Of a DNA stretch of 64,000 bases, positions 56,695 through 64,000 are shown piece after piece. The translations under genes were made by a program, and so were the position numbers. Every line of letters starts with the position of its first letter. Positions within the stretch are counted from its first letter, which is position 1. The notes under the pieces are model-generated. The model was not told the DNA's origin. It saw only the letters and a list, made by a program, of their open reading frames with translations, and made no database searches. Source of the stretch: Desulfobulbaceae bacterium (GTDB lineage: Bacteria; Desulfobacterota; Desulfobulbia; Desulfobulbales; Desulfocapsaceae); NCBI GenBank assembly GCA_024636345.1, contig JAGXHG010000007.1:1-64000 (forward strand), read 5' to 3'.

Positions 56695-57144
56695 TTATTG
56701 CGGTTCATTCTCTATGGAAATGACAGAAATATCGTAATAAAGGTTGTGTCCTGCCAGAGGATGATTGTAATCAACGACAATGGTTTCATTGTTAATCTCA
56801 ACGATTGTAGCCGGGACTTGATGATCCTGGCCATCTTTTTCTACTTTCAGTGAAAGGACCATCCCAATCTGAGGGGTCATTGTGCCGCCGAGAGTGCTTC
56901 TCTCGAGTGTCTGTAGCAGGTCTTTACGTCGTGGGCCATATCCTTCATCAGGTTCAATTTTTACCCGTTTTTGCTCGCCTTGTGACATACCTAGAAGGGC
57001 TTGCTCAAGGGTGGGAGGAAGATAATGGCTGCCAATGGTAACGACTAACGGTTCAGACTCGTTAGAGTCATGGAAAGTTGTTCCATCTTCAAGTTTCCCG
57101 GTACAGCTGATTGTGACTCTATTGTTTTCTTGTATTTGTTTCAT
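56695..57144 (-). CDS. FKBP-type peptidyl-prolyl isomerase, SlyD-like
   Basis: A 149-residue cytosolic folding helper. It has the FKBP half-barrel (VTISCTGKLEDGTTFHDSNESEPLVVTIGSH) with the inserted chaperone flap of SlyD-type proteins (EPDEGYGPRRKDLLQTLER) and the closing VDYNHPLAGHNLYYDISV. The histidine-rich metal-binding tail of Escherichia coli SlyD is absent. It is a single gene, convergent with none and divergent from hisI. Confidence 0.92.
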   Translation of the reverse strand: MKQIQENNRVTISCTGKLEDGTTFHDSNESEPLVVTIGSHYLPPTLEQALLGMSQGEQKRVKIEPDEGYGPRRKDLLQTLERSTLGGTMTPQIGMVLSLKVEKDGQDHQVPATIVEINNETIVVDYNHPLAGHNLYYDISVISIENEPQ

Positions 57145-57478
57145 GAGATGTTTATTCCAGTGAAAGAAAAAAGAGAATTGATATGTGGTGTTTGATTTTA
57201 AAAAAAAAATTGTGGTAATAATTCTCTATAACTTATCCCATTGTCACTTATTTGGCAATAAGTGTTGCGCACATTGCTGAGAGTCTCGCTGTTGTAGGGT
57301 AATCATGAATGTATTTTAGTGAAAAAAAAAGCTGTAGCTTGACAAAAAACAACGATCGGCATAAAGTTAATCTTTTTTCTTAGTTTTTACATGGATGCAC
57401 TGATTTTTAAGAGTAGAGTGAAAAAAGAATGGGGGGATTGTCCAGGAGCTCATACGGGTTCAGGGTACTCGGGATTAC
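57145..57478. promoter_or_regulatory. Divergent region upstream of hisI
   Basis: Contains TTGACA (57339-57344), a 17-bp spacer and TAAAGT (57362-57367), a plausible sigma-70 promoter for hisI. No riboswitch or leader-peptide histidine run was seen. Confidence 0.45.
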
Positions 57479-57868
57479 ATGAATTATTTCCAGTTGTGTT
57501 TTGAAAAATCTGAAAGTGGACTGCTCCCTGCAATTGTTCAGGATTATCAGAGTGGCGAAGTCCTGATGCTTGCTTATATTAATAATAAATCATGGGAAAA
57601 AACTCTGGAGACTGGAAAAGCCCATTACTGGAGTCGTTCACGTAATAAATTGTGGCTCAAAGGTGAATCGTCGGGCCATATTCAGCTTATTCGTGAGATT
57701 CTGGTCGATTGTGATGCCGATACTGTGGTGTTTAAGGTAGAACAACTTGGGGGTGCCGCCTGTCATACAGGACATCGTTCATGTTTCTTTCGTCGGTTGG
57801 ACGGTGAGGATATAACTGTTATTGGAACAAGGGTGTTTGATCCAGACACTGTGTATGGGAAAAAATAA
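57479..57868 (+). CDS. hisI: Phosphoribosyl-AMP cyclohydrolase
   Basis: A 129-residue HisI domain protein for the third step of histidine biosynthesis, which opens the purine ring of phosphoribosyl-AMP. It carries the zinc and catalytic motifs [25 protein letters not shown] and [11 protein letters not shown]. It has no fused HisE (pyrophosphohydrolase) domain. hisG follows 128 bp downstream on the same strand; other his genes are not in the window. Confidence 0.95.
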   Translation: MNYFQLCFEKSESGLLPAIVQDYQSGEVLMLAYINNKSWEKTLETGKAHYWSRSRNKLWLKGESSGHIQLIREILVDCDADTVVFKVEQLGGAACHTGHRSCFFRRLDGEDITVIGTRVFDPDTVYGKK

Positions 57869-57996
57869 CCTGTTGTAATCAAATAGAATAACTATTCAGG
57901 TGGATAGGGAAGTCCTTGATTTGTTTTTTGTACCTTTCTGGTAAACTATAGTCTCAATAACCTGAGTAGTACTAAAATAGAATGAGTGGAGAGCTG

Positions 57997-58881
57997 ATGG
58001 TGGAAACGATACAACAACTTAAATTGGGACTTCCTAAGGGAAGTCTGGAGAAGGCAACTATAGAGTTGTTTGAAAAAGCAGGATGGTTGATCAAACCAAG
58101 ATCCCGCAATTATTTTCCTGAAATTGATGATCCTGAACTGGTCTGTTCCATCTGTAGGCCACAGGAAATGTCCAGGTATGTTGAAAGTGGGATGCTTGAT
58201 GCCGGGATTACAGGTAAGGATTGGACCATGGAGAATAAATCAGAGGCGGTGATCGTCTGTGATCTGGTTTATTCAAAGGTGAGCAGGAGGCCGACACGCT
58301 GGGTGATAGCGGTGGCCGGTGATTCTAAAATCCATACCGTTGAAGATCTGGAAGGAAAGAAGATTTCCACGGAACTTGTGAATGTGACCAGAGAGTTTTT
58401 TGAGCAGAGGAAGATCAACGTCGATATCGAGTTTTCCTGGGGAGCCACGGAGGCCAAAGTTGTCTCCGGGCTTGCGGATGCGATTGTTGAGGTGACTGAG
58501 ACCGAGAGTACGATAAGGGCCCACGGTCTGCGCATTATCCATGAACTGATGGAGTCAAATACCCAGTTTATTGCCAATAAAGAGGCCTGGGCCGATCCGT
58601 GGAAGCGGGAGAAAATGGAAAATGTGGCAATGCTCCTGCAGGGCTCACTCAATGCTGATCGGATTGTTGGCCTGAAGATGAATGTCTCTCATGCCCTTCT
58701 CGATCAGGTGATCAACCTGCTTCCCAGTCTAAATGCGCCAACGGTGGCTAATCTCTATCAGCAGGACTGGTATTCGGTGGAAACTGTTGTTTCAGAGGAT
58801 GCGGTTCGGGATCTTATCCCAAAACTGAAGAAAAATGGCGCAGAGGGTATTATCGAATATGCTCTGAATAAAGTGATTTGA
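57997..58881 (+). CDS. hisG: ATP phosphoribosyltransferase, long form
   Basis: A 294-residue long-form HisG that joins ATP and PRPP in the first, committed step of histidine synthesis. ATG 57997 is chosen since TGGAGAG lies just before it; ATG 57982 has no ribosome site. Catalytic-domain motifs are [20 protein letters not shown] and the PRPP-binding [17 protein letters not shown]. The C-terminal 80 residues ([22 protein letters not shown]) form the regulatory domain that binds histidine, so feedback inhibition is expected without HisZ. Confidence 0.96.
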   Translation: MVETIQQLKLGLPKGSLEKATIELFEKAGWLIKPRSRNYFPEIDDPELVCSICRPQEMSRYVESGMLDAGITGKDWTMENKSEAVIVCDLVYSKVSRRPTRWVIAVAGDSKIHTVEDLEGKKISTELVNVTREFFEQRKINVDIEFSWGATEAKVVSGLADAIVEVTETESTIRAHGLRIIHELMESNTQFIANKEAWADPWKREKMENVAMLLQGSLNADRIVGLKMNVSHALLDQVINLLPSLNAPTVANLYQQDWYSVETVVSEDAVRDLIPKLKKNGAEGIIEYALNKVI

Positions 58882-58968
58882 TTTTTTTTTCAGGGAATTA
58901 AGGCCTGGGTTACCTGTGGCTGGCATTGTCTCCTGGTTGTTGTATGAGCCGGGGAGGAAGTACATCGT

Positions 58969-59556
58969 ATGAATTTTGTTGATATCCAGTTTCTTTTAAG
59001 TGTCCATAACCTGTCCCAGCTGCCCGTGCCGTCTCTGCCGGAGATTGCCTTTGCCGGGCGCTCGAATGTGGGAAAATCAAGTTTGATGAATACCCTTGTG
59101 GGCAGGAAAAGCTTGGTCAAGGTAAGTGGCCGTCCAGGGAAGACGCAGGGACTCAATTTTTTTGAAGTGGCAGGTAAGGTTTATCTTGTTGATTTGCCCG
59201 GCTATGGCTATGCCAAGGTCGCCAAGGGGATGCAGGATAATTGGCAGGCCCTTATTACCTCTTATTTGGAGAGCCGGAAGACGCTCTGCTGTGTTGTGGT
59301 TATTATGGACCTGCGGCATGAAGCCAAGGAATATGATACCCAGCTTATTGGCTGGCTGCGGGGGAGAAATATTCCTTTTTTACCAGTTTATACCAAGATG
59401 GATAAATTGTCAGGGAATGAGAGGGTCAAGAATGCCAGGACTCTTGATGCAGGTCATGGCATTGACCCCGGGCAGCGGATACTGTTCTCGGCGATGACGG
59501 GGCAGGGGAAGGATGAGCTGGAGAGGGCTCTTGCTTCTTTTTCTAAAGTAGATTAG
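58969..59556 (+). CDS. engB: Ribosome biogenesis GTPase EngB/YsxC
   Basis: A 195-residue GTPase needed for 50S subunit assembly. G motifs are FAGRSNVGKSSLMNTL (P-loop), GRPGKTQGLNFFEV (G2), VDLPGYGYAKV (G3) and YTKMDKLSG (G4). Length is standard. ATG 58969 follows GGAGGAAGTACATC. It is encoded downstream of hisG with an 87-bp gap. Confidence 0.95.
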   Translation: MNFVDIQFLLSVHNLSQLPVPSLPEIAFAGRSNVGKSSLMNTLVGRKSLVKVSGRPGKTQGLNFFEVAGKVYLVDLPGYGYAKVAKGMQDNWQALITSYLESRKTLCCVVVIMDLRHEAKEYDTQLIGWLRGRNIPFLPVYTKMDKLSGNERVKNARTLDAGHGIDPGQRILFSAMTGQGKDELERALASFSKVD

Positions 59557-59662
59557 TTTTTCATTGTTGAGTATAAATACGTAAATCCTCTTCGTCTGAT
59601 GGTTTTTTTTATTGACTATCAAATGATAAAAATTCACATATGTGTCGGGAGATAAAAACACT

Positions 59663-59983
59663 ATGTCATTTCGTTCTGAATGGTCATGTTGGGAGATCAT
59701 GAAGTGTGATGAGGGCAACAAGTGCCCAGCAAGGAAACAGCCTGACAAAATGTGTTGGGAAATTACGCAGGAGATGGATGCCCGTTCTTTTGATGTCTGT
59801 AAAGATTGTCTGGTCTATGTGAGTCGGCAGAAGGATAGCGGATTTACCAAAGAAGAAATTCTCAGTATCATGGCCCAGAAGGGCATTAATGTCCTGGAAC
59901 GTCGAAACACATGCAGATGTTCTCAGCTTCAGTTTAATAATAATTTTGCATCTCTTCGTGTGGAGAGAAGTTGTTTTCATTGA
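59663..59983 (+). CDS. Small cysteine-rich CW-motif protein, copy 1
   Basis: A 106-residue soluble protein with eight regularly spaced cysteines: CWEIMKC, CPA, CWEI, CKDC and a C-terminal CRC. This pattern (tryptophan-flanked C, then CPA, then CxxC) matches the cysteine module found beside PAS, GAF or receiver domains in many deltaproteobacterial signalling proteins. It probably binds zinc, haem or a cluster. ATG 59663 is used (a GTG at 59642 overlaps the ribosome site). The next gene is a close paralogue. The last 20 residues are unrelated to it. Confidence 0.7.
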   Translation: MSFRSEWSCWEIMKCDEGNKCPARKQPDKMCWEITQEMDARSFDVCKDCLVYVSRQKDSGFTKEEILSIMAQKGINVLERRNTCRCSQLQFNNNFASLRVERSCFH

Positions 59984-60027
59984 GCATCAGTTAATAAAAT
60001 ATAGATAGTTGTCGGGGGTAAAGCATC

Positions 60028-60312
60028 ATGTCACTTCGCTCTGAATGGCCATGCTGGGAAATTATGAAGTGTGATGAGGACAAAAAATGTCCCGCAAAGG
60101 AACCGTCTGCCAGATTGTGTTGGGAGATCGTTCAGGAAAGGAATGCATGTTCTTTTACTATCTGTAAAGATTGTCTGGTTTATGTGAGTCGGCAGAAAGA
60201 TTGCAAGTTTAGCAAGGAAGAAATTCTCAGTATTATGGTTCAGAAGGGAATTGATGTACTGGATCGTAATACATGTACTTGTCCTCAATTTAAGGACATT
60301 GAAGAGAAATAG
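60028..60312 (+). CDS. Small cysteine-rich CW-motif protein, copy 2
   Basis: A 94-residue paralogue of the preceding gene, with the same eight cysteine positions plus extra ones (NACSFTICKDC; KDCKFSK). The shared middle KEEILSIMxQKGIxVL is almost identical. The leader also matches (TTGTCGGGGGTAAA before ATG here, GTGTCGGGAGATAAA there), so the duplication included the ribosome site and flank. It ends before a terminator shared with lepA. Function is unknown. Confidence 0.7.
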   Translation: MSLRSEWPCWEIMKCDEDKKCPAKEPSARLCWEIVQERNACSFTICKDCLVYVSRQKDCKFSKEEILSIMVQKGIDVLDRNTCTCPQFKDIEEK

Positions 60313-60340
60313 AACGTCATTTACGTCTCGATAGAGATGA

Positions 60341-60389
60341 AAAAGGGGATAAATCAGGCTGGGTGAGCTTGATTTATCCCCTTTTTTTT
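60341..60389. terminator. Bidirectional terminator between CW gene and lepA
   Basis: A perfect 16-bp stem (AAAAGGGGATAAATCA / TGATTTATCCCCTTTT) with a short loop, followed by T8 on the plus strand. On the minus strand the arm gives an A/T-rich end suited to lepA. Confidence 0.88.
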
Positions 60390-60410
60390 GAGCAATATGG
60401 CGCAAACCAT

Positions 60411-62207
60411 CTATTGATCAGATTTGAGCACCGCTAAAAAGGCACTCTGAGGGATCTCGACATTGCCCACGGTCTTCATTCTTTTCTTGCCCGCCTTCTG
60501 TTTCTCCAGAAGTTTTCGTTTTCTGGAGATATCACCGCCATAACATTTGGCAATGACATCTTTTCTCAATGCCGAGATGGTGGTTCGGGCGACTATTGAT
60601 CCGCCGATAGCAGCCTGGATAGCTATCTTGAACATCTGTCTCGGGATTTCATGCTGGAGCTGTTCGCAGGCATGTAGGCCGCGGGCTCTGGAATTGGCAC
60701 GGTGAACCAGCTGGGAAAGGGCGTCCACCAGTTCACCGTTGACCAAGATGTCCAGTTTGACCAGATCACTCTTGCGATAATCATAAAGTTCGTAATCAAA
60801 TGAGCCATACCCTTGGGTGGCTGATTTTAATTTATCGTAGAAATCATAGATTACTTCCGCCAGCGGCAGTTCGCATGTGAGTTCTATCCTGCCAGGCATT
60901 GGGTAATGGTAGTGGGTGTTTTCACCTCGCCGTTCCATGCATAGTGCCATCACCACCCCCATATATCTCTCAGGCATGAGGATGGTGGCCTTGATATATG
61001 GTTCTTCCACTCGGCTGACCTTGGATGGATCCGGGAAATGGGCGGGGTTGTCAACTTCCACCATACTGTCATCGTTGAGATAGAAGTTGTATTTAACGGA
61101 AGGGACGGTCAGAATGAGAGAAATGTCAAATTCACGTTCCAGTCGCTCCTGAATGACTTCCAGATGCAGAAGTCCAAGAAAGCCACAGCGAAAGCCAAAA
61201 CCAAGGGCTACTGAAGAGTCTTTTTGAAAGGTCAGGGCAGCATCATTGAGCTGTAGCTTTTCAATGGCGGTGGCCAGATTCTCGTAGTCGTCGGTGGATA
61301 TAGGGTAGATGGAAGAGAAGACTACCTGCTGGACCATCTTAAAGCCGGCCAGGGCCTGGGCACAGGGTCGGTCTTTATGGGTGATAGTATCGCCCGGCCG
61401 GGTGTCGCTGATGGTTTTAATACCGGCCAGGATATAGCCAATCTGCCCGGCGGAGAGTTGTTTTTGTGGCTCCTTGCTGACTCCTCTGAACAGACCTACC
61501 TCCTCGACCTTGTATGTGGCGTTGTTGGACATGAACTTGATCATCTCTCCTGCCCTGATAGTTCCATTGATAATGCGGCAGGAAATGATGGTGCCCCTGA
61601 ATGCATCATAATGGGCGTCAAAAATGAGGGCTTGGAGTTCGCTGGCAGGGTCGCCTTTAGGGGGGGGGAGGAATTTGACGATGGCCTCAAGGATGTCTTT
61701 GACACCCTTTCCTGTTTTTGCTGAGCAAAGCTGGATGTGGTCTCTGTCCAGTCCCAGGTCATCCTCGATCTGTTCAGCCACTTTCTCAGGTTCCGCTGAC
61801 TGGAGATCGATTTTGTTGATTACCGGGATGATATCCAGATTGTTTTCCATGGCAAGATACAAGTTGGCCAGGGTCTGGGCCTGAACCCCCTGAGCTGCAT
61901 CAATGAGGAGCAAGGCGCCTTCACATGAACTGAGTGCGCGCGATACTTCGTAGCTGAAGTCAACATGACCAGGGGTGTCCACCAGGTTCAGTTCATATGT
62001 TATCCCGTCTTGAGCGGTATAGGGCAGGCAAATGGTCTGGCTTTTGATGGTGATGCCACGTTCACGTTCGATGTCCATATTGTCAAGCATCTGGTCTTTG
62101 AACTCACGAACGGAGACCTGATTGCATAGCTGGATCATTCGGTCGGCAAGGGTGGATTTACCATGATCAATATGGGCGATAATGGAGAAATTTCGTATGT
62201 GTTTCAT
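60411..62207 (-). CDS. lepA: Elongation factor 4 (LepA)
   Basis: A 598-residue translational GTPase that back-translocates or aids assembly of stalled ribosomes. GTP motifs are IAHIDHGKSTLADRM, DTPGH and NKIDL. The LepA-specific C-terminal domain is present (GYGSFDYELYDYRKSDLVKLDILVNG; CYGGDISRKRKLLEKQKAGKKRMK). Length is standard. ATG 62207 starts MKHIRNFSIIAHIDHG. It is transcribed away from the sigma-factor gene. Confidence 0.98.
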   Translation of the reverse strand: MKHIRNFSIIAHIDHGKSTLADRMIQLCNQVSVREFKDQMLDNMDIERERGITIKSQTICLPYTAQDGITYELNLVDTPGHVDFSYEVSRALSSCEGALLLIDAAQGVQAQTLANLYLAMENNLDIIPVINKIDLQSAEPEKVAEQIEDDLGLDRDHIQLCSAKTGKGVKDILEAIVKFLPPPKGDPASELQALIFDAHYDAFRGTIISCRIINGTIRAGEMIKFMSNNATYKVEEVGLFRGVSKEPQKQLSAGQIGYILAGIKTISDTRPGDTITHKDRPCAQALAGFKMVQQVVFSSIYPISTDDYENLATAIEKLQLNDAALTFQKDSSVALGFGFRCGFLGLLHLEVIQERLEREFDISLILTVPSVKYNFYLNDDSMVEVDNPAHFPDPSKVSRVEEPYIKATILMPERYMGVVMALCMERRGENTHYHYPMPGRIELTCELPLAEVIYDFYDKLKSATQGYGSFDYELYDYRKSDLVKLDILVNGELVDALSQLVHRANSRARGLHACEQLQHEIPRQMFKIAIQAAIGGSIVARTTISALRKDVIAKCYGGDISRKRKLLEKQKAGKKRMKTVGNVEIPQSAFLAVLKSDQ

Positions 62208-62549
62208 TGCTTTCAGGGAAATTTTATGAAATGCTGAAGAAGAGAATGGCTCAATATGCTTGAAGAATTAGCTTTTAAAGAAACCTTAAGAAATCGTTTT
62301 TTTGTTCAGGAGGTGGTCAATTCGTTGACCTGGATAAAAAACCTGATTTTTCAAGACTCTCTTGTAGCATAAAAGGATCAAGAAGAAAATAGAATTCTCC
62401 TTTATTTCCTAGGGATAAGTGGCCTGGAAGGTGAATAGTCTATTCTGTATGACATTTTCATCAGAGATAAAATGATTGCACTTTGATGGAACTGGGGTAA
62501 TAATAATAAGTTTATATAACTGATATTGTCTTGGCAAACAGAGTCCTAT
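62208..62549. promoter_or_regulatory. Divergent region between lepA and rpoH-type gene
   Basis: About 340 bp of AT-rich sequence that must hold both promoters. No stable RNA was recognised, and no clear heat-shock or sigma-70 pair was resolved by eye. Confidence 0.3.
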
Positions 62550-63569
62550 ATGACCTCAAAAAAAAATACAATTGATACTTCAGATTCTTCTGATCTGCCG
62601 GATGTGCCTAATTCTGAGCGGGAGGAAGCCGATCAGTATGAGCATCCCCTTGTCTCCCTTTCCAATGAGGAACATCTGCCTGCTCTTAGTAATCCTGCTT
62701 TACATCGTTATCTGCAGGAGATCAGTCAGTATGAGCTCTTGACGCGGGAAGAAGCGGATGAGCTGGCTGTTAGATTCAGGGAAAATGGCGATCAGGATGC
62801 CGCTTACAGGCTTGTCTCTTCTAACTTGCGTCTGGTTGTCAAGGTGGCCATGGATTTCCAGAAATATTGGATGCAGAACTTTATGGATCTCATTCAAGAG
62901 GGAAATGTGGGGCTGGTACAGGCCACCAAGAAATTTGATCCCTATCGGGGTGTGAAGTTTTCTTATTATGCCGCTTACTGGATTCGGGCGTATATTCTGA
63001 AGTTTATCATGGATAATTGGCGCCTGGTTAAGATAGGTACCACTCAGGCTCAGCGGAAGCTTTTTTTTAGCCTGAACAAGGAAAGAAAACTTCTAGAGTC
63101 CCAAGGGTTTCAAGCCGAAACAAAATTGCTGGCCCAACGTCTGAATGTTAAAGAAAGTGAAGTTATCGAGATGAGTCAGCGCATGGGAGGCGGGGATGTC
63201 TCTCTTGAAAGCCCGGTTCGTGCGGATTCGGAAGATGAACAGAAAAGCTTTTTACCCAGTGAGGGACCAGGGGTTGAGGAAATGGTGGCCAGCAGTCAGA
63301 TGAAGGCCAAGCTTGCTGATATGATTCTGACCTTAAAAGAAAATCTTAATGCCAAAGAGACTATGATTCTGGAAGAGCGACTGCTCACCGATGAACCCCT
63401 TACTCTCCAGAATATCGCTGATAAGTTTGATATTTCCCGGGAAAGGGTCAGGCAGATTGAGGTGAATCTGCTGAAAAAAATGAAGAAGTTTTTTGAGATA
63501 GAAATGCCGGATATCAAGGATTTCTTTGATGGAGAAACCATTGTGATTAAGGGAAGTTCTGACAAGTAA
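62550..63569 (+). CDS. rpoH: RNA polymerase sigma-32-type factor
   Basis: A 339-residue alternative sigma factor of the RpoH class. It has an acidic N-terminal tail, region 1.2 (NPALHRYLQEISQYELLTREEADELA), region 2 (SNLRLVVKVAMDFQ; NFMDLIQEGNVGLVQATKKFDPYRGVKFSYYAAYWIRAYI), and the RpoH-box-like QRKLFFSLNKERKLLESQG. Region 4 (TLQNIADKFDISRERVRQIE) is complete. ATG 62550 is preferred over the upstream TTG. It directs heat-shock or stress promoters. The exact orthology to sigma-32 is likely but not proven. Confidence 0.88.
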   Translation: MTSKKNTIDTSDSSDLPDVPNSEREEADQYEHPLVSLSNEEHLPALSNPALHRYLQEISQYELLTREEADELAVRFRENGDQDAAYRLVSSNLRLVVKVAMDFQKYWMQNFMDLIQEGNVGLVQATKKFDPYRGVKFSYYAAYWIRAYILKFIMDNWRLVKIGTTQAQRKLFFSLNKERKLLESQGFQAETKLLAQRLNVKESEVIEMSQRMGGGDVSLESPVRADSEDEQKSFLPSEGPGVEEMVASSQMKAKLADMILTLKENLNAKETMILEERLLTDEPLTLQNIADKFDISRERVRQIEVNLLKKMKKFFEIEMPDIKDFFDGETIVIKGSSDK

Positions 63570-63639
63570 TTGCTTCTGTTTGATAGATGCTCTTCCTTAT
63601 TTTAAAATATAAAGTTCGATTAGGATCAAGATCTGAATA

Positions 63640-64000
63640 ATGAAAGTACCTTTGCTCGACCTTAAACAACAATTGAAGTATCTTCGGGAAGACATTCTTG
63701 AGGCGGTCACCAGGGTTATCGATTCAACAACCTATATTCAGGGCCCGGAAGTTTCTCTGCTGGAGCAGGAAATTGCCGTTTATTGTGGTGTGGAAAACGG
63801 GGTGGGGGTCTCAAGTGGCACCGATGCTCTGTTAGTTTCTTTGATGGCCTTGGGGATAGGACCTGGCGATCAGGTTCTGACTACACCTTATTCTTTTTTT
63901 GCCACCATGGGAGTTGTCCTTCGGTTGGGGGCCACTCCTGTTTTTGTAGACATTGATCCTGTCTCCTTTAATATTGATCCCGCTGCCATGGAAGAGGTTC
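63640..64000 (+). CDS. DegT/DnrJ/EryC1/StrS-family aminotransferase, N-terminal part
   Basis: The first 120 residues of a PLP-dependent sugar aminotransferase; the gene runs past the end of the window. Family motifs are VPLLDLKQQL at the start, YIQGPEVSLLEQEIA, GVSSGTDALLVSL (cofactor phosphate binding), TTPYSFFATMGVVLRLGATPVFVDIDP. The catalytic lysine lies downstream. Such enzymes aminate keto-sugars for lipopolysaccharide or capsule. Confidence 0.9.
   Translation, partial: MKVPLLDLKQQLKYLREDILEAVTRVIDSTTYIQGPEVSLLEQEIAVYCGVENGVGVSSGTDALLVSLMALGIGPGDQVLTTPYSFFATMGVVLRLGATPVFVDIDPVSFNIDPAAMEEV

Noticed and set aside
57252-57268. Sigma-54-like site TTGGCAATAAGTGTTGC upstream of hisI
   Set aside because: The GG and GC elements are 11 bases apart instead of the required 10.
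1-64000. CRISPR array, prophage or integron
   Set aside because: No regularly spaced direct repeats, phage structural genes or integrase were seen; the only mobile traces are the intron end, the foldback element and the short repeats.

Overview
The window looks like a chromosomal segment from a strictly anaerobic, sulfur-metabolising deltaproteobacterium, most likely a member of the Desulfobulbales (Desulfobacterota). This is inferred from family resemblance and gene order (an ispE-tRNA-Gln-prs-rplY-pth-carD block, two-subunit biotin carboxylase genes, an NrfD/FeS/multihaem-cytochrome operon, a long chemosensory CheA with a receiver). No rRNA or species marker is present to prove it.

Bases 1-11,700 are an accessory, scarred region. 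It opens with the 3' end of a group II intron (maturase C-terminus plus domains V and VI) abutting a TIGR02391-type gene. It continues with a truncated, frameshifted gene, two families of dispersed repeats, a 71-bp foldback insertion with a visible target duplication, a heterodimeric ABC exporter, a frameshifted membrane-protein gene, an SH3 lipoprotein, a diguanylate cyclase, a Cdd1-type helix-hairpin-helix protein, a glyoxalase-family remnant and a MOSC protein.

Bases 11,700-26,500 hold metabolic and stress genes: an epimerase-like protein with a PEP-carboxykinase-like protein, cyclopropane-fatty-acid synthase, a BCAM0308-type protein, pcm, a ribosome-hibernation factor fused to a cold-shock domain (frameshifted here), a PfpI-GemA fusion, the two pyruvate carboxylase subunits (the B subunit is frameshifted near its end), glnS and gltX. 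Bases 26,800-30,850 encode a periplasmic binding lipoprotein and a large hybrid histidine kinase that probably form one sensory unit.

Bases 31,100-45,050 are a dense plus-strand housekeeping block: serA, a DUF1844 gene, ispE, tRNA-Gln, prs, rplY, pth, carD, rluD, coaE, rho, rpmE, prfA, prmC and murA, closed by a 44-bp perfectly palindromic terminator. Bases 45,100-48,000 (minus strand) encode a quinone-linked redox module: a Tat-exported four-cluster ferredoxin, a hexahaem cytochrome and an NrfD-type membrane subunit. A secreted two-domain pentapeptide-repeat protein diverges from it. Bases 50,200-56,400 are a minus-strand chemosensory operon (cheA, cheW, cheB, cheR, receiver protein) with no receptor or stand-alone cheY in view.

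Bases 56,700-64,000 contain a SlyD-like isomerase, hisI, hisG, engB, a tandem pair of small cysteine-rich proteins, lepA, an rpoH-type sigma factor and the start of a DegT-family aminotransferase. Several otherwise conserved genes carry single-base frame changes, so either assembly indels or real decay must be considered.
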